DNA of 7,262 nt from Fimbriimonadaceae bacterium (GCA_022402505.1 JAKRSE010000341.1:1-7262), one strand, 5' to 3'. Shown: positions 1 through 6,357, numbered from the stretch's first letter. Made by a program: numbers and translations. The notes: a model not told the origin generated them from the sequence alone.

Positions 1-2722
1 CCTGCAAGAGTTCCATATGAGCTAATTTACTTACATCCTCTACTCCTGTATTGCTAAGAGACAACGTCTCCAGGAGTTTCATTTTGTGAAGAGGAAGCGC
101 ATCTTCAATGTTTGTGTCATGAAGAATCAGAGTGCTCAACAACTCCATTTCGGCCAACGGTGCCCAGTCTGAGACCCTAGTGCCCGTCATTTCCAAGTAT
201 TTCAGTTTCGTCAAGTAGGACATTGGCGAAATATTCTCTATCTGAGTATCAGATACCCTTAGATGCTCTAGCTCTGTGAGTTTCCCAAGTAGGTCAATAC
301 TCTTGATTCGTGTTGACGAGAGATCGAGCCACAACAAGGCGGCAAGCGGGACGAGGGGAGAGACGTCCTCAACTTCGGTTCTACAAAGGTTGACACCTCT
401 TAGGGCTGTCAGCCCAGATAGAGGAGAAACATTTGATATCTCTGTGTGGCTCAGAAATACTTCTTCAAGTAATCCAAGCTCTTTGAGTGACGATACGCTT
501 GAGACTCTTGTCCGGGAAAGGTTCAGGGTCCTTAGGCCTTTCAACAAGGCAAGGGCACCTATTTCCGAGATTGGAGTCGAACGGAGGGAAAGATGAGCCA
601 GGGCGGTGAGCTCTTTGAGGGGCGAAAGATCGGCGACCTGAGTGTCCCACAGACCCAATTCCTCCAAACCCGTGAGACCTGCAAGAGCAGAGACGTCCGA
701 GACCTTGGTTCCTGGAAGATTCAGATCCCGCAAGTCGGTGAGACCAGCGAGGGGAGAAATGTCCGAGACGTCACTGCCCCATAGGAATAGCGACTGCAAG
801 CGGCCGAAGGCAGGAGCGTCGTTGGGCATCCCTTCCCAGTGCGCCACCCGCTGGAAGGCCCGAAGGTCGAGATCTGAGGCGGTGCACTCATCGGGGTAGT
901 CCTGCCGGGCGCGTTCAATCCAAGCAGAGAGGTAGCGGGGGGCGAGGTCGCCGGCGGCGATGAGCAGGGCCTCAGTCGCCTTCCGGGCGTCGGCCGCCAT
1001 TTCATCGGGGGCGGTGGCACGGCCGGCGAGACGCTCGATCACCAGGGCTTCGCCCAAGGGGTCGGGATGCAGCTCGGGTACGTAGGGATCAGCGTCATCG
1101 TACTCTCCTCCATACCCGGCGATCAGCGGCATCTGTCTGGTGGCCCAGTCGGCAACCCATCGGCCAGTCGATTTTTGAAGCCGGCAGGGCAGCCACACGT
1201 TGAGATCGGCATGCGCCAGGACATCCGCCATCGCCAGGCTATCCGGCTCGTGTTCCCAGCCGATATCATCCCGTCGTGACAAAGAGCCGTCACGAGAGAC
1301 GCCGCCGATCAAGGTCGCCAGCACCAGGAGGTTGAGGTGGCGGGCATCCACGGTAACCGGTGACAGCCCTTCGCCCTCGGGATGGCATCGCAGAATCTTC
1401 TGATGGATCACGTGGCGGGTGATCTCGGCAAGGCTCCAGTCGGGCCGGTCGGGGTCGCGAGAGACGGCGTCGGCATAGAAGGCAGCAAAGAGCGGGCGCC
1501 CCTTCGGGTCCAGCCTGAGAAAGCGATCGACATGAGTCTTTAGGGCCTCGCCACCCAGCGCGATGCCACGGTCGCGAAGCACGAAGTCCAGAACGCTGTA
1601 CAGGGCGTCTTGCCCAAGCGGCGGGAGAATCAGGGGATCGCCATAGACGCTCTGGTCGGCGACGGTTTGGGGCTCGCCAGCGGCCTCACGGTGCCCGAAA
1701 TCCCGGGCCGGCTGATCGCCGGCCGTCCGGCTGAAGGTCCTCCACCATGCACCGGAATCACTCCGTTCCAGCACCAAAAATCGGACCCGGTGAGGACCAG
1801 AGTGTCGTGCGATCCCGTCCAGAATCTGGCCCAGGGCTGCCGGGTCCCAGCGGGCGAAGACGTAGTCGACGACGATCAGGGTGTCGCTGTCGACTCGCCA
1901 ACGTGACCAGGTTTCAGCGGCGGTAGGATTGAGGAAGCCTGCGGTCCAGCCCTTGCCGAAGGCATCCCAGCAAAGCTCTTGAGCGAGGCGAGATTTCCCT
2001 GCCCCGCCGGCGTCGATGATCCGCCACCAGGAGAATGACCGATCGGATTCCATGAAGTCCGTCAGCCGGGCCCATTCCTCGTCCCTCCCAACAAACGGGA
2101 TGACCATATCCCGGTACAGGAAAAGATGCTGGTTCCCCTCCACTGGCCGCCGAAGCTCCAGCCACGGCCGGTGGCGCACGTCATCGCTGACCAGATTGAA
2201 CTTCTCTTGAAGACTCTGGATGTCGGCGGCCAGAAGGCCCATTTGGCAGGCAAGGCCGCGAATCTGCTCGGCAGTGAGATTCAGTTGCAGAGCGACCTCG
2301 GTTTTCTCCTCCACGACCGCCTCCTGAACGACGGCACGGATGACCTTGGCCCAAGCCTCGGCCGAAGTGTCACCTCTTCCCATCTCGATCACTCGACTCT
2401 GGAGCCGCCCCTCAAGGCTCTGTAGGTGTCCGATCACTCGGTTCCTGAACAGATCGTCGGCGCGCCTCTCATCCAGCGATGTTCGGTCGGCATTCACTCG
2501 ACAGGCGACAAGGACTGCCAAAACGCCCAAGGGCGCCGCAATGCTTGCCGAAGCCATCGTCGGACCCACCACATTGAGAACCGCCACCTGCTGCTCCGGC
2601 GGAATGGCCTTAAGGACAGAGTCCTTAAGGATGTCGAAACATTGAATAATGCCCGCTGTGTCGGCGAGAATACGGCCGCCACCCTCCAGCCCCTTGCCAG
2701 TCCGACGCCACCACGACACCAC
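1..2722 (-). CDS. NLR-like STAND ATPase with N-terminal transmembrane segment and C-terminal leucine-rich repeats (C-terminus outside window)
   Basis: Reverse-strand reading is open for 907 codons from GTG 2722 to the left edge; in-frame TGAs at 2740-2738 and 2728-2726 close it upstream. Order (numbered from GTG 2722): hydrophobic segment about 49-75 (likely membrane helix), helical charged linker 76-200, domain opening PFVGRDEEW about 209-217, Walker A GGAGKS 239-244, Walker B TLIVVDYV 281-288 with a single acidic D286, then RFLVLERS about 317-324 in the place of a sensor strand, a helical region, and 22-residue leucine-rich repeats from residue 647. In STAND proteins the ATPase is a switch, repeats sense a ligand and the N-terminus carries the effector. 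No TIR, caspase, nuclease or protease domain is seen, so the membrane segment is the only effector candidate. Start uncertain: GTG 2722, GTG 2719 and ATG 2557 are all possible, none with a strong Shine-Dalgarno. Family sure; immune role inferred. Confidence 0.9.
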   Translation of the reverse strand, partial: MVSWWRRTGKGLEGGGRILADTAGIIQCFDILKDSVLKAIPPEQQVAVLNVVGPTMASASIAAPLGVLAVLVACRVNADRTSLDERRADDLFRNRVIGHLQSLEGRLQSRVIEMGRGDTSAEAWAKVIRAVVQEAVVEEKTEVALQLNLTAEQIRGLACQMGLLAADIQSLQEKFNLVSDDVRHRPWLELRRPVEGNQHLFLYRDMVIPFVGRDEEWARLTDFMESDRSFSWWRIIDAGGAGKSRLAQELCWDAFGKGWTAGFLNPTAAETWSRWRVDSDTLIVVDYVFARWDPAALGQILDGIARHSGPHRVRFLVLERSDSGAWWRTFSRTAGDQPARDFGHREAAGEPQTVADQSVYGDPLILPPLGQDALYSVLDFVLRDRGIALGGEALKTHVDRFLRLDPKGRPLFAAFYADAVSRDPDRPDWSLAEITRHVIHQKILRCHPEGEGLSPVTVDARHLNLLVLATLIGGVSRDGSLSRRDDIGWEHEPDSLAMADVLAHADLNVWLPCRLQKSTGRWVADWATRQMPLIAGYGGEYDDADPYVPELHPDPLGEALVIERLAGRATAPDEMAADARKATEALLIAAGDLAPRYLSAWIERARQDYPDECTASDLDLRAFQRVAHWEGMPNDAPAFGRLQSLFLWGSDVSDISPLAGLTDLRDLNLPGTKVSDVSALAGLTGLEELGLWDTQVADLSPLKELTALAHLSLRSTPISEIGALALLKGLRTLNLSRTRVSSVSSLKELGLLEEVFLSHTEISNVSPLSGLTALRGVNLCRTEVEDVSPLVPLAALLWLDLSSTRIKSIDLLGKLTELEHLRVSDTQIENISPMSYLTKLKYLEMTGTRVSDWAPLAEMELLSTLILHDTNIEDALPLHKMKLLETLSLSNTGVEDVSKLAHMELLQ
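2..784 (-). repeat. Leucine-rich repeat array, eleven complete 22-residue (66-bp) units plus a partial twelfth
   Basis: Translation of this part of the large reverse-strand gene gives 11 consecutive units of exactly 22 residues and a 19-residue partial unit at the window edge, with no insertions or deletions. The shared pattern is LxxTxVsDvSPLaxLtxLxxL, for example LPGTKVSDVSALAGLTGL. It resembles SDS22/internalin-type repeats, with Thr in the usual Asn position. Residues 2, 3 and 5 of each unit, expected on the exposed concave strand, vary strongly (WGSD, PGTK, WDTQ, RSTP, SRTR, SHTE, CRTE and so on) while the framework is fixed. Units 1 and 2 (784-719 and 718-653) are also similar at DNA level, suggesting recent duplication. 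The distal units are much richer in A+T than the proximal ones. The array continues beyond the window. Confidence 0.93.
2608..2630. repeat. Perfect 10-bp inverted repeat inside the start region of the STAND-LRR gene
   Basis: The arms are CCTTAAGGAC (2608-2617) and GTCCTTAAGG (2621-2630), separated by AGA. Each arm also contains the 8-bp palindrome CCTTAAGG. The element lies in codons about 32-38 of the gene read from GTG 2722, encoding LKDSVLK, so it would be an mRNA hairpin near the 5' end. If translation starts instead at ATG 2557 it would lie in the 5' leader or promoter region and could be an operator. The symmetry is directly visible; any function is inferred. Confidence 0.55.
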
Positions 2723-2824
2723 CCATCAGTCTACCGCTCAGAGGCCGATCAGACGGCTGACCTGATATGCCGGCGGTTCATTTATGAGAGGTCCAAAGAG
2801 AGCTCTTTGTGGCAAGATTCCCGG
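2723..2824. promoter_or_regulatory. Divergent intergenic region with a 16-bp dyad (CAAAGAG-AG-CTCTTTG, 2794-2809)
   Basis: These 102 bases separate the starts of the reverse-strand STAND-LRR gene and the forward-strand dehydrogenase gene, so promoters for both should lie here. A perfect 7-bp inverted repeat with a 2-bp spacer at 2794-2809 ends 15 bp before the dehydrogenase ATG, a place where a bound regulator or an RNA hairpin could affect initiation. Forward-strand CTGACC (2757-2762) and TTTATG (2781-2786), 18 bp apart, are only a weak match to a sigma-70 promoter. No convincing promoter was found for the reverse strand. Confidence 0.4.
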
Positions 2825-3862
2825 ATGGCATCCAGACTCGGCCCGTCAGACGCAGATCGGCCCAACATCCTGATCGACCCCTGCTTTCGGCCCGTCGAGC
2901 TGGTGTATGGGGCAGGGTTGTTGGGTCGGCTGGGGGAGATCGGGGAGTTGGTTTGGGTTCGGGATGAGCCGATTCCCGAGGATGGCCTTGCCGAGGTCGC
3001 GCCGGAGATCGACTACATCTGCGGCGGGTGGTGGCGGTACGGGTCGCTTGCGGGCCTGCCGAGGCTGAAGGCGTTCATCGAGACCGGCGGCACCCTGCCC
3101 ACTCCCGACGCCTTCGACTACTCCCAGGCCCTGAAGCGCGGAATCCGGGTGCTCAGCTGCTCGCCCGCCTTCACGCCCTTCGTCGCGGAGATGGCCCTGA
3201 CCCATGCGCTCAACCTCGCCCGGCAGGCGGCGCGGGTGGACCGGGAGTTCCGAGCGGGCTCGGAGCCCTGGAGCCACAGCGAGTTTCGAGGCGAGTTCAG
3301 CCTCTATGGTCAGGAGGTCGGCTTCATCGGCTTCGGGAACATCGGGCTGCGCCTGAGAGACCTGCTGGCCCCGTTCGGCGTCCGGATCGCCGCGTTCGAT
3401 CCCTACCTCACGGCCGACCAGGTTCGGGCGAGGGGCGGAGAGCCGGTCACCCTGCCGGAAGTGCTCACCCGCCGGATCGTCTTCGTCCTCGCCGCCCCGA
3501 ATGCCGGCAATGAGGCGATGATCGGCCGGGAGCTGCTGGAAGCGTTGCGGCCCGATCAGATCCTGATCCTGATGAGCCGAAGCCACGTCGTCGATTTCGA
3601 GGCGCTGACCGAACTGCTCGTGGCCGGGCGGTTCTGGGCGGGGGTCGATGTCTTTCCGGAGGAGCCCCTGCCGGCCGATCACCCGATTCGAGGGGCCGAT
3701 CAGGCCTTCCTGACAAGCCACCGCGCGGGAACGCATTTCCAGGCGGTTCGGGCGATCGGGGAGATGGTCGTTCGGGACCTGGAAGCGATGATCGGCGGGC
3801 TGGAGCCGCGTGAGCTCCAACCCGCCGATCTCATCCGACTCGGTCGCCCGTCAGCGACCTGA
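2825..3862 (+). CDS. D-isomer-specific 2-hydroxyacid dehydrogenase family protein
   Basis: A 345-residue protein, the usual length for this family of cytoplasmic NAD(P)-dependent enzymes that interconvert 2-hydroxyacids and 2-oxoacids. The nucleotide-binding motif GFGNIG is at 169-174, followed by FDPY with D192 at the end of the second strand, which favours NAD over NADP. The catalytic triad can be placed at R252 (in SRSHVVD), E280 (in DVFPEEP) and H299 (in TSHRAGT). Odd features: the usual VNTARG-type segment is replaced by ILMSRSHVVD, the glycine-rich GAGxDxxD loop of the substrate domain is replaced by GGTLPTPDAFDYS (88-100), and the usual PH is SH. The substrate therefore cannot be named. 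ATG 2825 was chosen because homology to the first strand (NILIDP) begins just after it. The frame stays open upstream to about 2426, but that stretch is antisense to the STAND gene. TTG 2807 is an alternative start preceded by AGAGAG. Confidence 0.92.
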   Translation: MASRLGPSDADRPNILIDPCFRPVELVYGAGLLGRLGEIGELVWVRDEPIPEDGLAEVAPEIDYICGGWWRYGSLAGLPRLKAFIETGGTLPTPDAFDYSQALKRGIRVLSCSPAFTPFVAEMALTHALNLARQAARVDREFRAGSEPWSHSEFRGEFSLYGQEVGFIGFGNIGLRLRDLLAPFGVRIAAFDPYLTADQVRARGGEPVTLPEVLTRRIVFVLAAPNAGNEAMIGRELLEALRPDQILILMSRSHVVDFEALTELLVAGRFWAGVDVFPEEPLPADHPIRGADQAFLTSHRAGTHFQAVRAIGEMVVRDLEAMIGGLEPRELQPADLIRLGRPSAT

Positions 3863-4681
3863 CGGCCGGGCCGGAACTTCGCCGCTGAAGTCCGGCACCT
3901 GCAGCATGAAGGCCACCGAGCTCGACCGGGTGCCGTCGCTGCCGGTGACCCGGAGGGTGTACATCCCCGGCTCCACCGATCCTCGCAGGTCGAACCCGAA
4001 GCGCACGTCGGTGCCCTCCCTCGTCGGGTTGACGGAAGGCGGGCTGAACGACGTGCCGGAGAAGGGATCGGTCAGGCCGTCGATCGAGGCGGAGAACGTG
4101 ACCGGCGCGCGGCCGCTCGGCGCGACGAAGAGGTCGTCCAGCCTCACGACGAAGTCCGCGGCTCCCTGACGGTCGGGGTTCGTGGAGATGGAGCTGCTCA
4201 CCGCGTCCAGCCGGAACGGCTCGCTCAGGGTCGGAACGGTCACCTGGAACGCCCGTTCAGCCGAGCAGGCCGGGTTCTGAGCGCGGACCGTCATGAAGAA
4301 CGTGCCCGGAGCCTGGTCGGTATTGGTCAGCCGCAACTCCGTCTGCCGCGAGTCGCCGACCTGGACAATCACCGAACTGGGTGAGAAGACGGAAGATATC
4401 CCACCTGGACCAGAGACGACCGACATCTGGAAGGAAAGTCCGTCGCCGGTCTCCCGGGTCAGGTCTTCGCTGTTGCCGGACTCGGAGCGGAGCCGAATCG
4501 GCACCGTCGCGCCGCCCGCCCCGAGGGTGACCGGAGAGACCGAATCGATCGAGATCGGGCAGACCTGGTTGCCGTCTCCCGTGCCCGCCGTGAACGAGGG
4601 CACATAGGGGCCTTCTCCGCCGCAGCCGGCCAGGATCAGTCCGACCGCCGCAGCCGCCGCTCCCGCAATCCAGGCGCGCAT
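3851..4681 (-). CDS. Lipoprotein with two predicted Ig-like beta-sandwich domains, function unknown
   Basis: A 276-residue protein with a clear lipoprotein signal: a short basic start (MR), an Ala/Leu-rich core and the lipobox LAGC at 17-20, giving a lipidated Cys20. Two all-beta regions follow, about 41-150 and 155-264. Both end in the pattern common to bacterial Ig-like domains: a PGxFxxxV or PGxYxLxV strand (PGTFFMTV, PGMYTLRV) and a final xFxxxV strand. Cys41 and Cys139 are the only cysteines in the mature chain besides the lipidated one and could form a disulfide across domain 1. Its ATG shares one base with the stop of the upstream barrel gene (TGATG at 4683-4679), which implies translational coupling. 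The gene end overlaps the convergent dehydrogenase by 12 bp. The family is not recognised; a structural or adaptor role at the envelope alongside the barrel is inferred. Confidence 0.85.
   Translation of the reverse strand: MRAWIAGAAAAAVGLILAGCGGEGPYVPSFTAGTGDGNQVCPISIDSVSPVTLGAGGATVPIRLRSESGNSEDLTRETGDGLSFQMSVVSGPGGISSVFSPSSVIVQVGDSRQTELRLTNTDQAPGTFFMTVRAQNPACSAERAFQVTVPTLSEPFRLDAVSSSISTNPDRQGAADFVVRLDDLFVAPSGRAPVTFSASIDGLTDPFSGTSFSPPSVNPTREGTDVRFGFDLRGSVEPGMYTLRVTGSDGTRSSSVAFMLQVPDFSGEVPARPSGR
3871..3895 (+). terminator. Candidate hairpin terminator of the dehydrogenase gene, inside the opposing lipoprotein gene
   Basis: CCGGAACTTC (3871-3880) and GAAGTCCGG (3887-3895) form a 9-bp stem with one bulged A and the loop GCCGCT, starting 9 bases after the dehydrogenase stop. 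There is no following T-tract, so it is not a classical intrinsic terminator. The same bases encode PDFSGEVP near the C-terminus of the lipoprotein on the other strand, so the symmetry may be partly chance. Confidence 0.35.
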
Positions 4682-5427
4682 CAGAACCGCACCCCGAAGC
4701 TGAAGCCGAAGCCCACCGCATCGCCGAGGGCCGGGGTGAGCATGGCGCCTGTCGTCAAGCCGAGCTGGTTGCCGACGAAGGCCTGGAAGGTCACGCCTCG
4801 GGAATCCAGCCCGACGGCCGGACCCGTGGTGATGGCCCAGACGACCCGCTGAGTCGGCCGACCCGTGTTCGTGCTGCGGGTGTTGTCGCCGCTGATCGGA
4901 GTGCCGAGGAAGACCTTGTAGGACGTGCCTCCCTGAGAGAAGCCGCCCGAGGCGCCGAGAAGGGCGATGCCCAGATCCTCGCCCGTGAGGCCATAGACCC
5001 CGACCTCACCGAGCCCGGAAGGCAGGGAGGCGACGGCCCGGTAGGTGACGGCCGTGCCTCGGAAGTTCTGCATCTCCGAAAAGGCGGCGCCGGCCGAGAT
5101 CAGGATCCCGCCCGAGAGCAGAGGAAGTCCAAGATCGAATCGCCGCTCCAGGGCCAGTTCGAAGTCCTTGCCGCCCGTCCGCAGGGTGCCGCCTGCGATC
5201 CGGGACGAGGTGACCGGAGCAGTGAGAAAGGCGACGCGAAGGCCGAAGTCGCTGATCTCAGCTCGGTACACGCCGCTGAAGTACACCGGGGACTCCGCCC
5301 CCTTGAAGAAGCGGGTGCTCGTCTCCAGACTCCCGGAGACGGGCAGATCCTGAGCCAGGACGGCACCTCCCGCACCCGCCAGGGCCAGTCCGGCGGCGAT
5401 ACGGCCGATGGTTGCGTAACGAATCAT
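4681..5427 (-). CDS. Predicted outer-membrane beta-barrel protein, function unknown
   Basis: Read from ATG 5427, a 248-residue protein with a standard Sec signal peptide: MIRYATIGR, hydrophobic Ala/Gly/Leu core, likely cut after AVLA (residues 22-25) before QD. The mature part has alternating, glycine-rich beta-strand patterns throughout and ends GFGFSFGVRF; a terminal Phe with alternating aromatic/hydrophobic residues is the usual signal for the BAM assembly machinery. The size suggests a small 8-12-strand barrel. The frame extends to ATG 5466, but the 13 extra residues (MPRDVARRDVDHR) precede a complete signal peptide, so ATG 5427 is preferred. Neither start has a good Shine-Dalgarno. It is the first gene of a two-gene unit with the lipoprotein, their codons overlapping as TGATG. 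A specific role (porin, transporter, adhesin) cannot be read from the sequence. Confidence 0.8.
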   Translation of the reverse strand: MIRYATIGRIAAGLALAGAGGAVLAQDLPVSGSLETSTRFFKGAESPVYFSGVYRAEISDFGLRVAFLTAPVTSSRIAGGTLRTGGKDFELALERRFDLGLPLLSGGILISAGAAFSEMQNFRGTAVTYRAVASLPSGLGEVGVYGLTGEDLGIALLGASGGFSQGGTSYKVFLGTPISGDNTRSTNTGRPTQRVVWAITTGPAVGLDSRGVTFQAFVGNQLGLTTGAMLTPALGDAVGFGFSFGVRF

Positions 5428-5541
5428 TCTGTGGTCCACATCACGCCGTGCAACGTCGCGCGGCATGATCCGCGGTCAGGTTCTCACATCCGGCCAGGCG
5501 AAGCGCGCCTCCGTGACACGAAAATCACGACTTTTCGGAGG
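5428..5541 (-). terminator. Intergenic region after GH16, with a candidate hairpin at 5508-5541
   Basis: On the reverse strand, CCTCCG begins immediately after the GH16 stop codon and pairs with CGGAGG 22 bases further on (forward coordinates 5536-5541 and 5508-5513). An alternative inner hairpin pairs CGAAAA with TTTTCG around a 7-base loop (5519-5537). Neither has a T-tract following it, so termination is uncertain and GH16 could still be cotranscribed with the barrel and lipoprotein genes. No clear promoter for the barrel gene was seen in the remaining bases. Confidence 0.35.
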
Positions 5542-6357
5542 TCACTTGTAGATCCGCACGTAATCGACTTCAAATCGGGCGGGCAGGATCGCCAGATCGA
5601 CTCCTCGCGAGCCGCCCCACGCCCCGCCGATCGCCAGGTTCAGCTTGAGATACTGGGGATCGTCGAAGGGCCAAACCCCCTTGTCCGCTGATTCCTTGGC
5701 ATAGGTCTGAATCTTGGTGCCGTTCACGAAGAAGTCCACCGCATCCTTCCGCCAGTCCATCGCGAAGACGTGGAAGTTCTCCCAGGCCCGGGGAATTCGG
5801 ATGCTGCCGCCCTTGCCATTGCCGAGCATGTGGTTGTAGTTCTTGACATGGACGTTGGAGTAGAACATCTCCGGCTCATAGCCGACGTACTCCATGATGT
5901 CCAGCTCGCCGCAGTCGGGCCAGGTGATGAACCCCTCGCCCCGCGGTTTGCGGATCGAATCGCCCAGCATCCAGATGGCGGGCCAGGTCCCCCGTCCGGT
6001 GGGCACCTTGGCCCGGACCTCCACATAGACATGGGTGAAGGTCTCCTTGGTCTCGATGCTGGCCGAAGTGATCCGGGCCTCTTCCGGCTTGGTGACCGAG
6101 GCCGGGCTCTCGTTTCGGGCCTCGATGATCAGTCGGCCGTTCTCGATCCGAACGTTCTCAGACTTCTTGTCGGTGTAGTCCTGAAGCTCGTTGTTCCGGA
6201 TCTTGCCGACTTCGGCCTGCCACTTGGTCCAGTTCGGACTGCCGTCTCGGTTGAACTCGTCGGCCCACACCAGGGTCCTTCCCTTCTTGGGATCATCGGC
6301 TTCCGCCATCGTCGGTCGCTCCATCGCGGTCATCAGGAACAGCGTCGTCGCCCACAT
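5542..6357 (-). CDS. Glycoside hydrolase family 16 beta-glucanase, laminarinase-like
   Basis: A 271-residue single-domain enzyme covering the whole GH16 jelly roll, predicted to cut beta-1,3 or mixed-linked glucan by the retaining mechanism. The active-site strand GELDIMEYVG is at 150-159: E151 nucleophile, D153 helper, E156 acid/base. The ExDxxE spacing (beta-bulge) is that of laminarinases and agarases rather than lichenases (ExDxE). Other family marks are LVWADEF at 29-35, GTWPAIWMLG at 123-132, NLAIGGAWGG at 240-249 and the C-terminal EVDYVRIYK. The laminarinase-like assignment is by overall resemblance; the substrate is unproven. ATG 6357 is the furthest possible start because TAG lies in frame at 6372-6370. 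The N-terminus (MWATTLFLMTAMERPTMAEA) has a short hydrophobic run and a possible AEA cleavage site but no basic residue before the core, so secretion is likely but the signal is poor. No carbohydrate-binding module is attached. Confidence 0.93.
   Translation of the reverse strand: MWATTLFLMTAMERPTMAEADDPKKGRTLVWADEFNRDGSPNWTKWQAEVGKIRNNELQDYTDKKSENVRIENGRLIIEARNESPASVTKPEEARITSASIETKETFTHVYVEVRAKVPTGRGTWPAIWMLGDSIRKPRGEGFITWPDCGELDIMEYVGYEPEMFYSNVHVKNYNHMLGNGKGGSIRIPRAWENFHVFAMDWRKDAVDFFVNGTKIQTYAKESADKGVWPFDDPQYLKLNLAIGGAWGGSRGVDLAILPARFEVDYVRIYK

Noticed and set aside
2..784. 66-bp periodic sequence as a CRISPR array or minisatellite
   Set aside because: The period is explained by coding of 22-residue leucine-rich repeats in one open frame; units are divergent and there are no identical repeats with unique spacers.
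276..1906. Several forward-strand open frames of 60-110 codons
   Set aside because: All are shadows of the continuous 907-codon reverse-strand frame, whose P-loop and repeats are unmistakable.
2426..2824. 133-codon N-terminal extension of the dehydrogenase frame
   Set aside because: It is antisense to the STAND-LRR gene, shows no domain, and the dehydrogenase fold starts right after ATG 2825.
2846..3820. 324-residue reverse-strand open frame opposite the dehydrogenase
   Set aside because: It is rich in Arg, Gln, Pro and Gly with no recognisable motif and lies exactly antisense to a gene with clear catalytic motifs; long antisense frames are common at this G+C.
4257..4721. 154-residue reverse-strand frame overlapping the lipoprotein start
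   Set aside because: It is an alternative frame of the same strand; the lipobox and TGATG coupling support the other frame.
5400..5440. TTGCAC and AGAATG spaced 17 bp as a promoter for the barrel gene
   Set aside because: The supposed -10 box contains the preferred start codon, which would leave no leader; the match is likely chance.
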